Source: Paraburkholderia atlantica
GTDB taxonomy: Bacteria; Pseudomonadota; Gammaproteobacteria; Burkholderiales; Burkholderiaceae
Direction of reading: 5' to 3'
Assembly (NCBI RefSeq): GCF_009362785.1
Contig: NZ_WHNQ01000023.1
Location: 62,001 to 126,000 of the forward strand
Length of the DNA stretch: 64,000 nt
The notes under the pieces were generated by a model that saw nothing but the letters and a program-made list of their open reading frames with translations, ran no database searches and was not told the DNA's origin. Below, in pieces: positions 42,512 to 50,819 of this stretch; position 1 is the first letter of the stretch; each line of letters starts with the position of its first letter. A program made the translations under genes and the position numbers.

Positions 42512-43081
42512 ATGAACAAGGCCTTTGTCAAAGAGTCGAGCGAAGACAACGACGACGATCTCGACGTCACCCAGCCCGACGTGCCCGCAGGCACCAAAAA
42601 CTACATGACTCCCGCCGGTCATCGGCGTATGCGCGACGAGTTGCTGCATCTGATCGATGTCGAGCGGCCCGAGGTCGTCAAGCTCGTGTCGTGGGCGGCG
42701 TCGAACGGCGACCGCTCGGAGAATGGCGACTACATCTACGGCAAACGACGTTTGCGCGAAATCGACCGGCGAATCCGATTTCTCACCAAGCGGCTCGATC
42801 TGGCCGAGGTCGTCGATAGCAGCCGCCAGGAAAACGTCGATCAGGTGTTCTTCGGCGCCACGGTCGATTATGCGACCGAAGACGGCGAGGAGCATAAGGT
42901 GACGATCGTCGGTGTCGACGAGGTCGACCTGGACATTGGGCATGTGAGCTGGATTTCGCCCATTGCGCGTGCGCTGCTGAAGGCCAAAGTCGGCGATACG
43001 GTCACGCTATTCACGCCGGCCGGGCCGCAGCCGATCGACATTCTCGACGTCAAGTACCCGCCGCCAGATAGCGGCCGCTAG
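42512..43081 (+). CDS. greB: Transcription elongation factor GreB
   Basis: 189 residues. Rescues backtracked RNA polymerase by stimulating transcript cleavage through the secondary channel. A short acidic leader (SSEDNDDDLDV) is followed by NYMTPAGHRRMRDELLHLID, the coiled coil with SWAASNGDRSENGDYIYGKR carrying the acidic tip, and the C-terminal FKBP-like domain with VDEVDLDIGHVSWISPIARA. GDYIYGKRRLREIDRRIRFL indicates GreB rather than GreA. ATG at 42512 chosen; another ATG two codons upstream is equally possible. Confidence 0.94.
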   Translation: MNKAFVKESSEDNDDDLDVTQPDVPAGTKNYMTPAGHRRMRDELLHLIDVERPEVVKLVSWAASNGDRSENGDYIYGKRRLREIDRRIRFLTKRLDLAEVVDSSRQENVDQVFFGATVDYATEDGEEHKVTIVGVDEVDLDIGHVSWISPIARALLKAKVGDTVTLFTPAGPQPIDILDVKYPPPDSGR

Positions 43082-43135
43082 GCGCTGGCGGAGGCGCAGG
43101 CAAAGTCTGGCGAAAGACCCCTTCGGCGCGAACAT

Positions 43136-43164
43136 AAAAAAAGGCGCCGCGAACGGCGCCTTCT
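43136..43164. terminator. Terminator between greB and the porin gene
   Basis: AAGGCGCCG, four-base loop, CGGCGCCTT, with seven T residues on the minus strand; converges from both genes, strongest for the porin. Confidence 0.88.
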
Positions 43165-43188
43165 CTACTGCCAGTCCTTGCGCGGTGC

Positions 43189-44352
43189 TTAGAAGCGGTG
43201 ACGCAGACCAGCCGTTACAGCGACTTGCTTGTTGTTGCCCGAAGCGTTACCGACGCCATTGATGAAGGCGGGGACGATCGAGTTTTCGTTTGCAGCCTGA
43301 TACACGCCTTGCAGGTACACGTCGGTACGCTTGGACAACGCGTATGCGGTTTGCAGGTCGACCTGGTTCCAGTGCACGTGCGTGCTGGACAGGTTAGCGC
43401 GGGTGTACGTGTACGCAGCGGCAATGCTGATCGCCGGTGTCAGAGCGTAACGAGCGTTGCCCTCGAAATTCTGGAACTGGGCGCTGTTGGACGGGAAGCC
43501 GATGCCGCCCGAGACACCCGATGAGCCCTGGCTGATGCCGACGAGGCCATGCAGGTTCGTCTGCGAGTACACGATGCCAACGGTTGCCGGCCCGAACGCG
43601 TAGTTGGCGCCTGCGCCCCATGTTTGCTGACGTTGCGCGAAGAACGTGTTGTCGCCCGATACTGCGCCACCCGAATTGAACGCTGCGGCCGCGCTGGTTG
43701 CGCCGTTGGCGTTCAGTTGCAAGTAAGCGGCTGCGACGTTCAGGCCGCCCCAGTTGTACGATGCGCCCGCGCTGTATGCGCGGTTGTTCGCGAAGCCGCT
43801 AGCCTGGTTCGAAAAGCCGTACAACGCGCCGAACTTGAAGCCGCCGTAGTTCGCGCTCGTGTACTTGGCCGAGTTGTTGATACGGAACGAGTTGTTCAGG
43901 TTGTCGTTGTCGAACGGGTGGGCGAACTGGGTGCCGCCATATTGCGTGCCGGTCAGCGCCAGCGGGCCGACGAAGTCGACCATGCTGTCATATTGACGGC
44001 CGAGCGTGACAGCGCCGAACTGGTCGCTCGACAGACCAACGAATGCCTGCCGGCCGAACATACGGCCGTTCTGCTTGAGCGTGCCGTCGTTGATTCCAAA
44101 GCCGTTTTCCAACGTGAAGATGGCCTTCAGACCACCGCCGAGATCTTCAGCGCCACGCAGGCCCCAGCGGCTACCGTTCACCGAACCGCTCGTCATCGCA
44201 ACGTTGGCGCCGTGCTGGGTAGCACTGACGCGCTGGTTATTCGTATAGGTGATACCCGCGTCGATCAGGCCATACAGGGTGACGCTGCTTTGCGCGTGCG
44301 CTGCCGTGACGAAAACGCCCGACAGGGCTGCGACCATGAGTGTCTTCTTCAT
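43189..44352 (-). CDS. Gram-negative porin (OmpC-like, Burkholderia type)
   Basis: 387 residues. Signal peptide MKKTLMVAALSGVFVTAAHA with cleavage before QSSVTLYGLIDAG, the typical first strand. Alternating amphipathic strands, GGLKAIFTLENGFGINDG, the loop-3 region QYDSMVDFVGPLALTG, and the C-terminal QVAVTAGLRHRF with terminal Phe for BAM-dependent insertion. Forms 16-stranded trimeric channels in the outer membrane. Its upstream region (44353-44760) is a 400-base gene-free stretch that also contains the divergent small RNA candidate. Confidence 0.95.
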   Translation of the reverse strand: MKKTLMVAALSGVFVTAAHAQSSVTLYGLIDAGITYTNNQRVSATQHGANVAMTSGSVNGSRWGLRGAEDLGGGLKAIFTLENGFGINDGTLKQNGRMFGRQAFVGLSSDQFGAVTLGRQYDSMVDFVGPLALTGTQYGGTQFAHPFDNDNLNNSFRINNSAKYTSANYGGFKFGALYGFSNQASGFANNRAYSAGASYNWGGLNVAAAYLQLNANGATSAAAAFNSGGAVSGDNTFFAQRQQTWGAGANYAFGPATVGIVYSQTNLHGLVGISQGSSGVSGGIGFPSNSAQFQNFEGNARYALTPAISIAAAYTYTRANLSSTHVHWNQVDLQTAYALSKRTDVYLQGVYQAANENSIVPAFINGVGNASGNNKQVAVTAGLRHRF

Positions 44353-44768
44353 TGATATAACTCCAAGAGCGAGAGAGGTATAAGACCCTGGCTTAGGAGA
44401 CCTTCACGCGAGCGCTGCGAGAAGCGGAAGCCGCGTGAGAAGCGCGTTGACCAGATTCGCGCCGGTTTCCGATTACGCAGAGTGTAGAGAGACACTTCCG
44501 GGAGTTGATGTTCCGATTCGCGCAATAAAGTATTACGCAACGAGAAACGATCATTAATCGCCATTCGAGCCTTATGGACAAAGGCTTTGCGCCGACTCGG
44601 CGGATTCGGAGTCTGAATTTTGCCAAGCCGCGTTGCTGATTCGCGACACCAAACGATGCGGAAAAGCAACGGGAAGAAATGCCGAAAAACGATTGTTGTA
44701 ATTGCGGCAATAGACGATTGTTAATTGTGTGAATAATCGAAATCGCATACCACCGCTATACTCCAATT

Positions 44769-44851
44769 TCTGCTTTCCGAAGCAGACTTTTTCGTTGACG
44801 AAAAAGATCTCCAAACCTTTGTCAGCGCGACCTTCCAGTCGCGCTTTTTTT
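44769..44851 (+). ncRNA. Candidate small regulatory RNA divergent from the porin gene
   Basis: Predicted start at 44769, 7 bases after a good -10 hexamer TATACT (44757-44762; the -35 is weak). The 83-nt transcript would fold into three clean hairpins: TCTGCTT / AAGCAGA (44769-44786), CTTTTTCG / CGAAAAAG (44787-44806), a single-stranded ATCTCCAAACCTTTGTCA segment, and the terminator GCGCGAC / GTCGCGC followed by seven T residues (44825-44851). The single-stranded part plus T-tailed terminator is the usual form of an Hfq-binding RNA. No coding frame fits. Confidence 0.68.
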
Positions 44852-44878
44852 CATGGCGGACGAATTTCGCGAACTGCT

Positions 44879-45121
44879 CTAATGAGCGGGCGCGGTGCCG
44901 TCCGCGTCGTCCCAGTCAGCCTGCGTGGACGCGCTCCAGTCTTCCATCACATAACGGCGCGCATCCATCGGTGAGGAGAGCAGGTTCTGCCAATGGTCTC
45001 CATGCCACATCGGATCAAAGTCGAAAACCGTGGACGGTTCGGCTCGTGCAGGTCGGTCTGGTATGACCTTTGCGTGCGAATGAGTTAGCCAGGCGAAGAG
45101 ACCGCGAATTTCCTGGAACAT
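44879..45121 (-). CDS. Small hypothetical protein
   Basis: 80 residues, MFQEIRGLFAWLTHSHAKVI, acidic and Trp-rich toward the C-terminus (DPMWHGDHWQNLLSSPMDAR, EDWSASTQADWDDADG). A perfect AGGAGG lies 7 bases before the ATG, which strongly supports translation. No recognised domain. Starts divergently from the cold-shock gene's long upstream region. Confidence 0.68.
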   Translation of the reverse strand: MFQEIRGLFAWLTHSHAKVIPDRPARAEPSTVFDFDPMWHGDHWQNLLSSPMDARRYVMEDWSASTQADWDDADGTAPAH

Positions 45122-45362
45122 GACAACCTCCTGAAGCGCATCGCTACAACTGATCTGCATCATGCGAGTGGGGCTGCGCCGCAACAAGTCGGACAAACAC
45201 TTACGCAAAGATGGATTTTGTTACATTCGTCTTGCATATTTTCGCAAATTTTCCCGTTCACAGTCTGGGATTAATCATTCCAGGTAAATTTGACGAGCCG
45301 ACTATATCCATGCGATTTGAAGTCTTATCTTTTTATACGCTAAACGCATACGAAAAGTTTAC

Positions 45363-45392
45363 TTGACGGCCATTCTCTGTTCCCCGTATAAC
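45363..45392 (+). promoter_or_regulatory. Promoter of the cold-shock gene
   Basis: TTGACG, 18 bases, TATAAC. Predicted start about 45399, giving a 5' leader of about 119 nt before the ATG at 45518, as usual for cspA-type genes whose leaders act as cold sensors. Confidence 0.6.
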
Positions 45393-45517
45393 GGCAAAGC
45401 CGAATTTGATTGGCTGTTTCTGGTTTTTGTCTTGATCAGATATGGGCAACTGAATCGGGGTTGGATCGATTCAAGGGCAATGCCCGCTTTGGATAAATCA
45501 CCGAGGGAAAACAGGAA

Positions 45518-45721
45518 ATGGAAACTGGTGTCGTCAAATGGTTCAACGATGCTAAGGGTTTTGGCTTCATCACGTCGGACGCGGGTGGCGAAGATCTTTT
45601 CGCGCACTTTTCGGAGATCCGCAGCGAGGGCTTCAAGTCGCTGAAGGAAAACCAGCGTGTGTCTTTTGAAGTCAAGACCAGCCCGAAGGGCAAGCAGGCG
45701 GCCAACATTCAGCCGCTGTAA
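45518..45721 (+). CDS. CspA-family cold-shock protein
   Basis: 67-residue single cold-shock domain: METGVVKWFNDAKGFGFITS carries RNP1 (KGFGFIT) and DLFAHFSEI carries RNP2; ends KQAANIQPL. Binds single-stranded RNA and acts as an RNA chaperone. Long leader upstream and a terminator right after the stop. Whether it is cold-induced or constitutive cannot be told. Confidence 0.96.
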   Translation: METGVVKWFNDAKGFGFITSDAGGEDLFAHFSEIRSEGFKSLKENQRVSFEVKTSPKGKQAANIQPL

Positions 45722-45763
45722 ATGCGCTGCGTCGGGCGCGCTGCCCACGCAGTCGGGAGCGAA

Positions 45764-45793
45764 GAACCCTCGCCGTCGCGCGAGGGTTTTTAT
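45764..45793 (+). terminator. Terminator of the cold-shock gene
   Basis: AACCCTCGC / GCGAGGGTT hairpin with a short loop and TTTTTATTTT. Confidence 0.85.
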
Positions 45794-46042
45794 TTTATCT
45801 AGACGTTTCACCTGGTTCGGTAACTGCGTGGTTCAACCCTACGCATTATTGTCGGAAGATAATTCATTTGAAGTGAATTCGCTACGTCCGGATTTAATGG
45901 TTTAAGCGTCTGAGGAATATCGGTGAAAATCGACGACCCGTGCCGACGCAGTTTTCTGCCTGCGCACGCAGCACGGTCTGGATGCGCACCGTCCAGCTGG
46001 TGCATACTTGCCGCAAATTCATGCGTCCGAATCCCTTGTCCC

Positions 46043-47191
46043 ATGTCTGAACTGCTTTCGCCGGAACCAGCACTCGATGCACCCATCGTTTTCGTAGACC
46101 TCGAAACGACCGGCGGCTCGACGAGCGAGCACCGCATTACTGAGGTTGGCGTCGTCGAAGTCGGACCGGCCGGCGTATCGCGCTGGAGCAGCCTAGTCGA
46201 CCCGCAGCAGCCCATTCCGTCGTTCATCCAGCAACTGACCGGCATTACGAACGATATGGTGCGCGGCGCACCGACGTTCGAATCGATCGCGCCCGCGTTG
46301 TTCGAGCGCTTGAACGGCAAGTTGTTCGTCGCGCACAACGCGAGTTTCGATCGCGGATTTTTACGCAGCGAATTTCGTCGCGCGGGAATTGCGTTCGACC
46401 CGGACGTGCTTTGCACCGTGCGACTGTCGCGTGCGCTGTTTCCCGGCGAAAAGCGTCATGGTCTCGATGCGCTCGTCGAACGTCATGCGCTGGTGCCGTC
46501 CGACCGTCACCGCGCGCTCGCCGACGCCGATCTGATCTGGCAGTTCTGGCAGCGTCTGCCGACGCTCGTGCCGCTCGACGCGCTGCGCGCGCAGATCGAG
46601 CGCACGACGCGGCGCTACCGTCTCGCCGGCGACATCACCGAAGATCTGCTCGACACCGCGCCGGCAGGCTGTGGCGTGTATGCGTTCTATGGCGAAGGCG
46701 ATGCGCCGCTGTATGTCGGCCGCAGCGTGCGCGTGCGTCAGCGGCTGCGCTCGCACCTGACCGGCGAGCGGCGTTCGTCGAAGGATATGCGGCTTGCGCA
46801 GCTGGTGCGACGCGTCGAATGGCGCGCGACGGGCGGCGAGCTCGGCGCGATGCTCGCGGAGGCGCAGTGGATCGCAACACTGCGGCCAGGCCACAACCGC
46901 TTGCCGCGTGTGACGAAGAGCGATCCCGCGAACGCGCCGTGGCCGTTCGAGGGGCCCATCGTGTTCGAGGAGCGTGAGGACGCGCAGCGCATCTTCCACG
47001 TGGTCGATCGCTGGCGGTACCTCGGGAACGCGCCGTCGCTCGTGCAGGCGGCGCAACTGCATGCCTCTACCCTGGCGGGTTCGTTCGAACTCTCGACGTA
47101 CCGTATCCTGCAAAGCCATCTGGCGCGTGGTCTGCGCGTGATGCCGTTGAGCGTGTCGCGTGATGCGCCGGAGTCGAGCCTCGTCGTGTGA
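46043..47191 (+). CDS. DnaQ-like exonuclease fused to GIY-YIG nuclease domain
   Basis: 382 residues. N-terminal DEDDh 3'-5' exonuclease (about 12-180) with VFVDLETTGGS (Exo I), FVAHNASFDRGFL (Exo II) and HRALADADLIW (Exo III). C-terminal UvrC-N-like GIY-YIG domain (about 210-300), GVYAFYGEGDAPLYVGRS, with catalytic Arg and Glu downstream (GELGAMLAEAQWI). This DnaQ/Cho arrangement occurs in several bacteria and is thought to act in DNA repair; it is not the replicative epsilon subunit. Start at 46043 gives the conserved N-terminus; an upstream in-frame ATG at 45923 is unlikely. Confidence 0.88.
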   Translation: MSELLSPEPALDAPIVFVDLETTGGSTSEHRITEVGVVEVGPAGVSRWSSLVDPQQPIPSFIQQLTGITNDMVRGAPTFESIAPALFERLNGKLFVAHNASFDRGFLRSEFRRAGIAFDPDVLCTVRLSRALFPGEKRHGLDALVERHALVPSDRHRALADADLIWQFWQRLPTLVPLDALRAQIERTTRRYRLAGDITEDLLDTAPAGCGVYAFYGEGDAPLYVGRSVRVRQRLRSHLTGERRSSKDMRLAQLVRRVEWRATGGELGAMLAEAQWIATLRPGHNRLPRVTKSDPANAPWPFEGPIVFEEREDAQRIFHVVDRWRYLGNAPSLVQAAQLHASTLAGSFELSTYRILQSHLARGLRVMPLSVSRDAPESSLVV

Positions 47192-47227
47192 CGCTTATGC
47201 AGCTCGCGCGCTGTGGCGTTGCCGCAA

Positions 47228-47824
47228 TCAGCCGGTCGCGCCGACTCCACCGGTCTCGCACACGTGAGCTAGCGCGCGCGTCATCGCGCTCGAATGCGCG
47301 GAGTCATAGCGCGTCAGCGCTTTCCAGTTAGCCAGCGACTGCGCGACGCGCGACGGACAATCGTCCGCTGCGCGCAGCGGCTGCACGCGCGCCAGACTCG
47401 CCATCAACGATTGCGTCAGCTTGTCGAGTTGCGGTCGCGTGCTGGTTGCGAGATCGGGTGCGGGACCCTGCGGCGGCTGGGTGCTGCGCCATTTCGCAAA
47501 GAGCGTGTTCTGCACCTCTTTGCTCGCATCGATCTGATCCTGGAAGAACGCGCGGGCGAACGCCGGGTCGACGTTTGCCGCCGCGGCGCGCTTTTCCACT
47601 TCCCCGAGCAGCGCGTTTTCGCGCGGTGTATCGGTGATCGGCTGGTGGTTCGCCCATTTCCAGCGCGCGACCGGCTCCGCGAGCACAAGGCGCTGCGAAA
47701 CCAGTGCGATCAGGTTGGTGAGCGCGGTGTCGTCACCATCGGCGAGGGCGGGGGCCGGCGAGAAGGCGAGGGCGGCGGCGATGGCGAGCGCGCATGACGC
47801 GCCGAAGCGATGCAAACGGTTCAT
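47228..47824 (-). CDS. Secreted chorismate mutase (AroQ-gamma type)
   Basis: 198 residues. Signal peptide ending ALAFSPAPALA, then LTNLIALVSQRLVLAEPVAR, WKWANHQPITDTPRENALL, the helical AroQ core with conserved Arg, Lys and Glu, and FARAFFQDQIDASKEVQNTL. The extended C-terminal part with two cysteines (ADDCPSRV, VCETGG) could form a disulfide as in other periplasmic mutases. Converts chorismate to prephenate outside the cytoplasm; the physiological purpose of exported forms is unclear, with signalling or virulence roles proposed elsewhere. Convergent with the nuclease gene. Confidence 0.88.
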   Translation of the reverse strand: MNRLHRFGASCALAIAAALAFSPAPALADGDDTALTNLIALVSQRLVLAEPVARWKWANHQPITDTPRENALLGEVEKRAAAANVDPAFARAFFQDQIDASKEVQNTLFAKWRSTQPPQGPAPDLATSTRPQLDKLTQSLMASLARVQPLRAADDCPSRVAQSLANWKALTRYDSAHSSAMTRALAHVCETGGVGATG

Positions 47825-48108
47825 GAGGTGGACGTGGCCGGGCGGCCGTTGACGGAAAAACCAGAAGAATAAATGATGCCCCGCAAACGGCGCACGTCGG
47901 GCCGCTTTGCACAGGTTGTCGGGCAGGGAAATGGGCGCGAGAAGTGCGCGCGTATTCGTACGCTCGAGCCGTGTGGCCCAGCGTAGCTGCTGTGATCAGG
48001 CGAACTGACCCACCGTCCTCACGGAAGTGTCGGACGGGTAATGAGGGCGCGAGTGTTCGCCGCGCATGACATCAACGAACGCGAATGCTGCATCGCGCCA
48101 GTGGTCCG

Positions 48109-48258
48109 TTACTTCGGATCGCACGATTTGCGTTGTTCGTCGAAGAAAGCGCGAACATGCTCGGGCAGCTCGGCTCCCAAAAACTCGACGGCCACGGGTT
48201 CCGGATCCGGGTAAAAAACTTTGTCCGGGGTCGGAATCTTCGGTGGTTTGGCATCCAT
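48109..48258 (-). CDS. Small hypothetical protein
   Basis: 49 residues, starting MDAKPPKIPTPDKVFYPDPE and ending DEQRKSCDPK, proline-rich and acidic. AAAGGAG lies 8 bases before the ATG, which makes translation likely. No domain known to me. The 284 bases between it and the chorismate mutase gene hold nothing I can identify. Confidence 0.6.
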   Translation of the reverse strand: MDAKPPKIPTPDKVFYPDPEPVAVEFLGAELPEHVRAFFDEQRKSCDPK

Positions 48259-48897
48259 GATCTTTCTCCTTTGCGAATCGATTATCGGCCTCGTTCCTCG
48301 CATTGCACCAGTGTCCGATGCGAGTCATATGTACTCTGTTGCTTTAACGGCACAAGCCGACACATCAGCAGAGGGATTGAATAAAATTTATCGTCTTACT
48401 ATCGCTGGGGTTTCGCGATCCGCTTAACTGCACGCACGAAATCCTCCGCTGTCCCGCTTCCTTCGCCCGTCCCTCTCGCGCCTTGCCCAGCTTCCGTTTG
48501 AGCACGATCGATCGGTATTGCTGCCGCACTGCATCTACCGCTTTCTTGTGAATAAGACGTGACAAATTTGTGCATCGCCGCATCGGCAGTATTTTCCCGT
48601 TTCGGACCTGAACGTTCGTAATTTGCCGATTGCATAACTGCCTGCCTATTTCTTGGTAAACGGCACATTCCGCGCGCCGTTGACCGCGCAAACCTTATTT
48701 AAAGAATTTGTCGTTAATTAATTGGCCGACTGTTGGTTGGCAAACTGATTCTCTTATTGCTGTGACAAAAGGCCCCCCTTTGGCGACAAGTCGAACGCAG
48801 CCCGCCGCGCCTGCTGATGGCTCCACGTGCGTTGGCAGACGGACGCGCGACGCGCGGCGCGGATCATGATGTCCTTCATGTTCGGGGAGAGGTCGCG
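48259..48897. other. Gene-poor stretch
   Basis: About 640 bases with lower GC content than the surroundings and no convincing coding frame, terminator or repeat. A minus-strand frame at about 48399-48635 was considered and set aside. Confidence 0.5.
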
Positions 48898-49098
48898 ATG
48901 GAAAACGCTGTCTACTGGGACGGACGTCAGGTTGGCATCGAATGCGCCGGCAGGATCTTGTGGTTCGCGTCGGCACCCGCGCAAGCGATAGCCGCATACG
49001 GAGCGCCGCACCAGCAGCCGATCGCGCAGGCTGATACCGTTGTTGCGCGCAATCTCGCGATGCCACGGTCGTACGACCCGCTCCGCGTTCCCGACTAG
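48898..49098 (+). CDS. Small hypothetical protein
   Basis: 66 residues: MENAVYWDGRQVGIECAGRI, then LWFASAPAQAIAAYGAPHQQ. A strong GGGGAGAGG lies 6 bases before the ATG. No recognised domain. It would be the only gene between the gene-poor stretch and tRNA-Thr; the frame continues upstream without better starts. Confidence 0.5.
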   Translation: MENAVYWDGRQVGIECAGRILWFASAPAQAIAAYGAPHQQPIAQADTVVARNLAMPRSYDPLRVPD

Positions 49099-49263
49099 GC
49101 TGGCCCGCCGCGCACCGCAGTCGAGAACGTGGTGTTCGTCCACGCACGATCAGCGCCGAATGGTTCGCTCATCTGTTTCTGTTTCCGCTGCGCGCAAGAG
49201 TGCTGAGCCTGTGTCACGCGTGACTTCCGAAGAGGCGGGGTGGCAATGTTTCGCGCGACGGCA

Positions 49264-49302
49264 AAACAAAAAGCCCAGTCACGAGGACTGGGCTTTTTGT
49301 TT
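49264..49302. terminator. Strong hairpin terminator after tRNA-Thr
   Basis: AACAAAAAGCCCAGTC / GACTGGGCTTTTTGTT, a long perfect stem usable in both directions; terminates the minus-strand tRNA-Thr. Confidence 0.9.
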
Positions 49303-49311
49303 GAATCTTGA

Positions 49312-49387
49312 TGGTGCCGGAAAGAGGAATCGAACCCCCGACCTTCGCATTACGAATGCGCTGCTCTACCGTCTGAGCTATTCCGGC
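49312..49387 (-). tRNA. tRNA-Thr (CGT anticodon)
   Basis: 76 nt with encoded CCA. Acceptor GCCGGAA / TTCCGGC, anticodon stem GCGCA / TGCGA type with loop TTCGTAA giving CGT, T arm CGGGGGTTCGATTCCTC. Decodes ACG. Confidence 0.94.
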
Positions 49388-49460
49388 ATCAGGAGAAACG
49401 AGATTATAGGGACTACTTCAGTGACTTGGCAAGCCCCTAGATGCATTTTTTCTTTCGAGA

Positions 49461-50477
49461 TCACTTCTTCGCTTCGAGGTGATAGCGCGTCACGCGATCG
49501 ACCTCATTCTTCGACCCGAGGAACACCGCGACGCGCTCGTGCAGGCTCTTGGGCTGGATGTCGAGGATACGCTTCTCACCATTGGTTGCGGCGCCGCCCG
49601 CCTGCTCGACGATGAACGCCATCGGATTGGCTTCGTACATCAGACGCAGCTTGCCCGGCTTGTCCGGCGTGCGCTTGTCGGCCGGGTACATGAAGATGCC
49701 GCCGCGATTCAGGATGCGATGCACGTCGGCGACCATCGATGCGATCCAGCGCATGTTGAAGTCAGCCTGACGCGAACCTTCCTTGCCTGCTTTCAGTTCG
49801 CCGATGTATTGCTGAACCGGCGGATACCAGTGGCGTTCGTTCGAAGCGTTGATCGCGTACTCGCGCGTTTCGACCGGAATACGCATGTCGCTTTGCGTGA
49901 GCACCCACGAGCCGAGCTCGCGATCGAGCGTGAAGCAGTTCACACCGTTACCGGTGGTCAGCACCAGCACCGTTTGCGGGCCGTACACCGCGTAGCCCGC
50001 GGCGACCTGCTCCGTGCCCGGCTGCAGGAACGATTGCTCGGTGGCCTGGTGGCCATCCGGGCAACGCAGCACCGAGAAGATCGTGCCGATCGACACGTTG
50101 ACGTCTATGTTCGACGAGCCGTCGAGCGGATCGAACACGAGCAGATATTCGCCCTTCGGATAGTTGGCCGGAATCGGGAAGAACTGTTCCATTTCCTCGG
50201 AGGCCATGCCCGCGAGGTTGCCGCCCCATTCGTTCGCCTCGAGCAGAATTTCGTTCGACAGGATGTCGAGCTTCTTCTGCACTTCGCCCTGGACGTTTTC
50301 GCTGCCCGCCGAGCCGAGGGCATCGCCGAGCGCGCCCTTGCTGACGTGGTAGCTGATCGCCTTGCACGCGCGCGCGACGACTTCGATCAACAGGCGCAGA
50401 TCGGCGGGCAGGTTGTTGGTTTCACGCTGCTGCTCGATCAGGTACTTCGTGAGAGTGGTACGACGTTGCAATGACAT
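49461..50477 (-). CDS. fbp: Fructose-1,6-bisphosphatase, class I
   Basis: 338 residues. Gluconeogenic phosphatase; metal and substrate motifs are YLLVFDPLDGSSNIDVNVSI (about 110-129), with the substrate-binding tail LRLMYEANPMAFIVEQAGGA (about 280-299). Begins MSLQRRTTLTKYLIEQQRET. Complete and of normal length. Downstream are 60 bases to tRNA-Thr; upstream the 284 bases before the pepN terminator hold no recognisable feature. Confidence 0.96.
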   Translation of the reverse strand: MSLQRRTTLTKYLIEQQRETNNLPADLRLLIEVVARACKAISYHVSKGALGDALGSAGSENVQGEVQKKLDILSNEILLEANEWGGNLAGMASEEMEQFFPIPANYPKGEYLLVFDPLDGSSNIDVNVSIGTIFSVLRCPDGHQATEQSFLQPGTEQVAAGYAVYGPQTVLVLTTGNGVNCFTLDRELGSWVLTQSDMRIPVETREYAINASNERHWYPPVQQYIGELKAGKEGSRQADFNMRWIASMVADVHRILNRGGIFMYPADKRTPDKPGKLRLMYEANPMAFIVEQAGGAATNGEKRILDIQPKSLHERVAVFLGSKNEVDRVTRYHLEAKK

Positions 50478-50761
50478 TGCTGTACTCCGGGAAGGCTAGA
50501 AGAATGATGGGATTTTAACCGCTCGTGTGTGTCGGCTCCGTGCTTTTGGTCGCACGGCCGCCTTCAGGTCTTGCGGCGCGTCCTGGCCGGGACGATGCCG
50601 CTGACGCTGGCCGCGAGCGCCGCGCCCGTTGACGGACATGCCGAGCGACTCGACGAACTCGCTGCGCAGAATTTAGCCAGCATGGATGTCGGTCTCCCAG
50701 TAGTCAGAGATAGTCGACGACCGAGCGCGTGAACGCCGCCCGCCAACCGAAAACCAGCGCG

Positions 50762-50790
50762 AAAAAAAGCCGGCAATGCGTGCCGGCTTT
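50762..50790 (-). terminator. Terminator of pepN
   Basis: AAAGCCGGCA / TGCCGGCTTT hairpin followed by seven T residues on the minus strand, 29 bases beyond the pepN stop codon. Confidence 0.85.
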
Positions 50791-50819
50791 CCGATGCGAC
50801 GCGAGAACTCAGCGACGCA

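Noticed and set aside
44353..44760. Frames of about 105 codons in the porin upstream region on the minus strand
   Set aside because: No ribosome binding site or family resemblance, and they overlap the porin leader and promoter region.
48399..48635. 78-codon minus-strand frame beginning MQSANYERSGPKRE
   Set aside because: Weak ribosome binding site, no recognisable domain and a low-GC gene-poor setting; not enough to call a gene.
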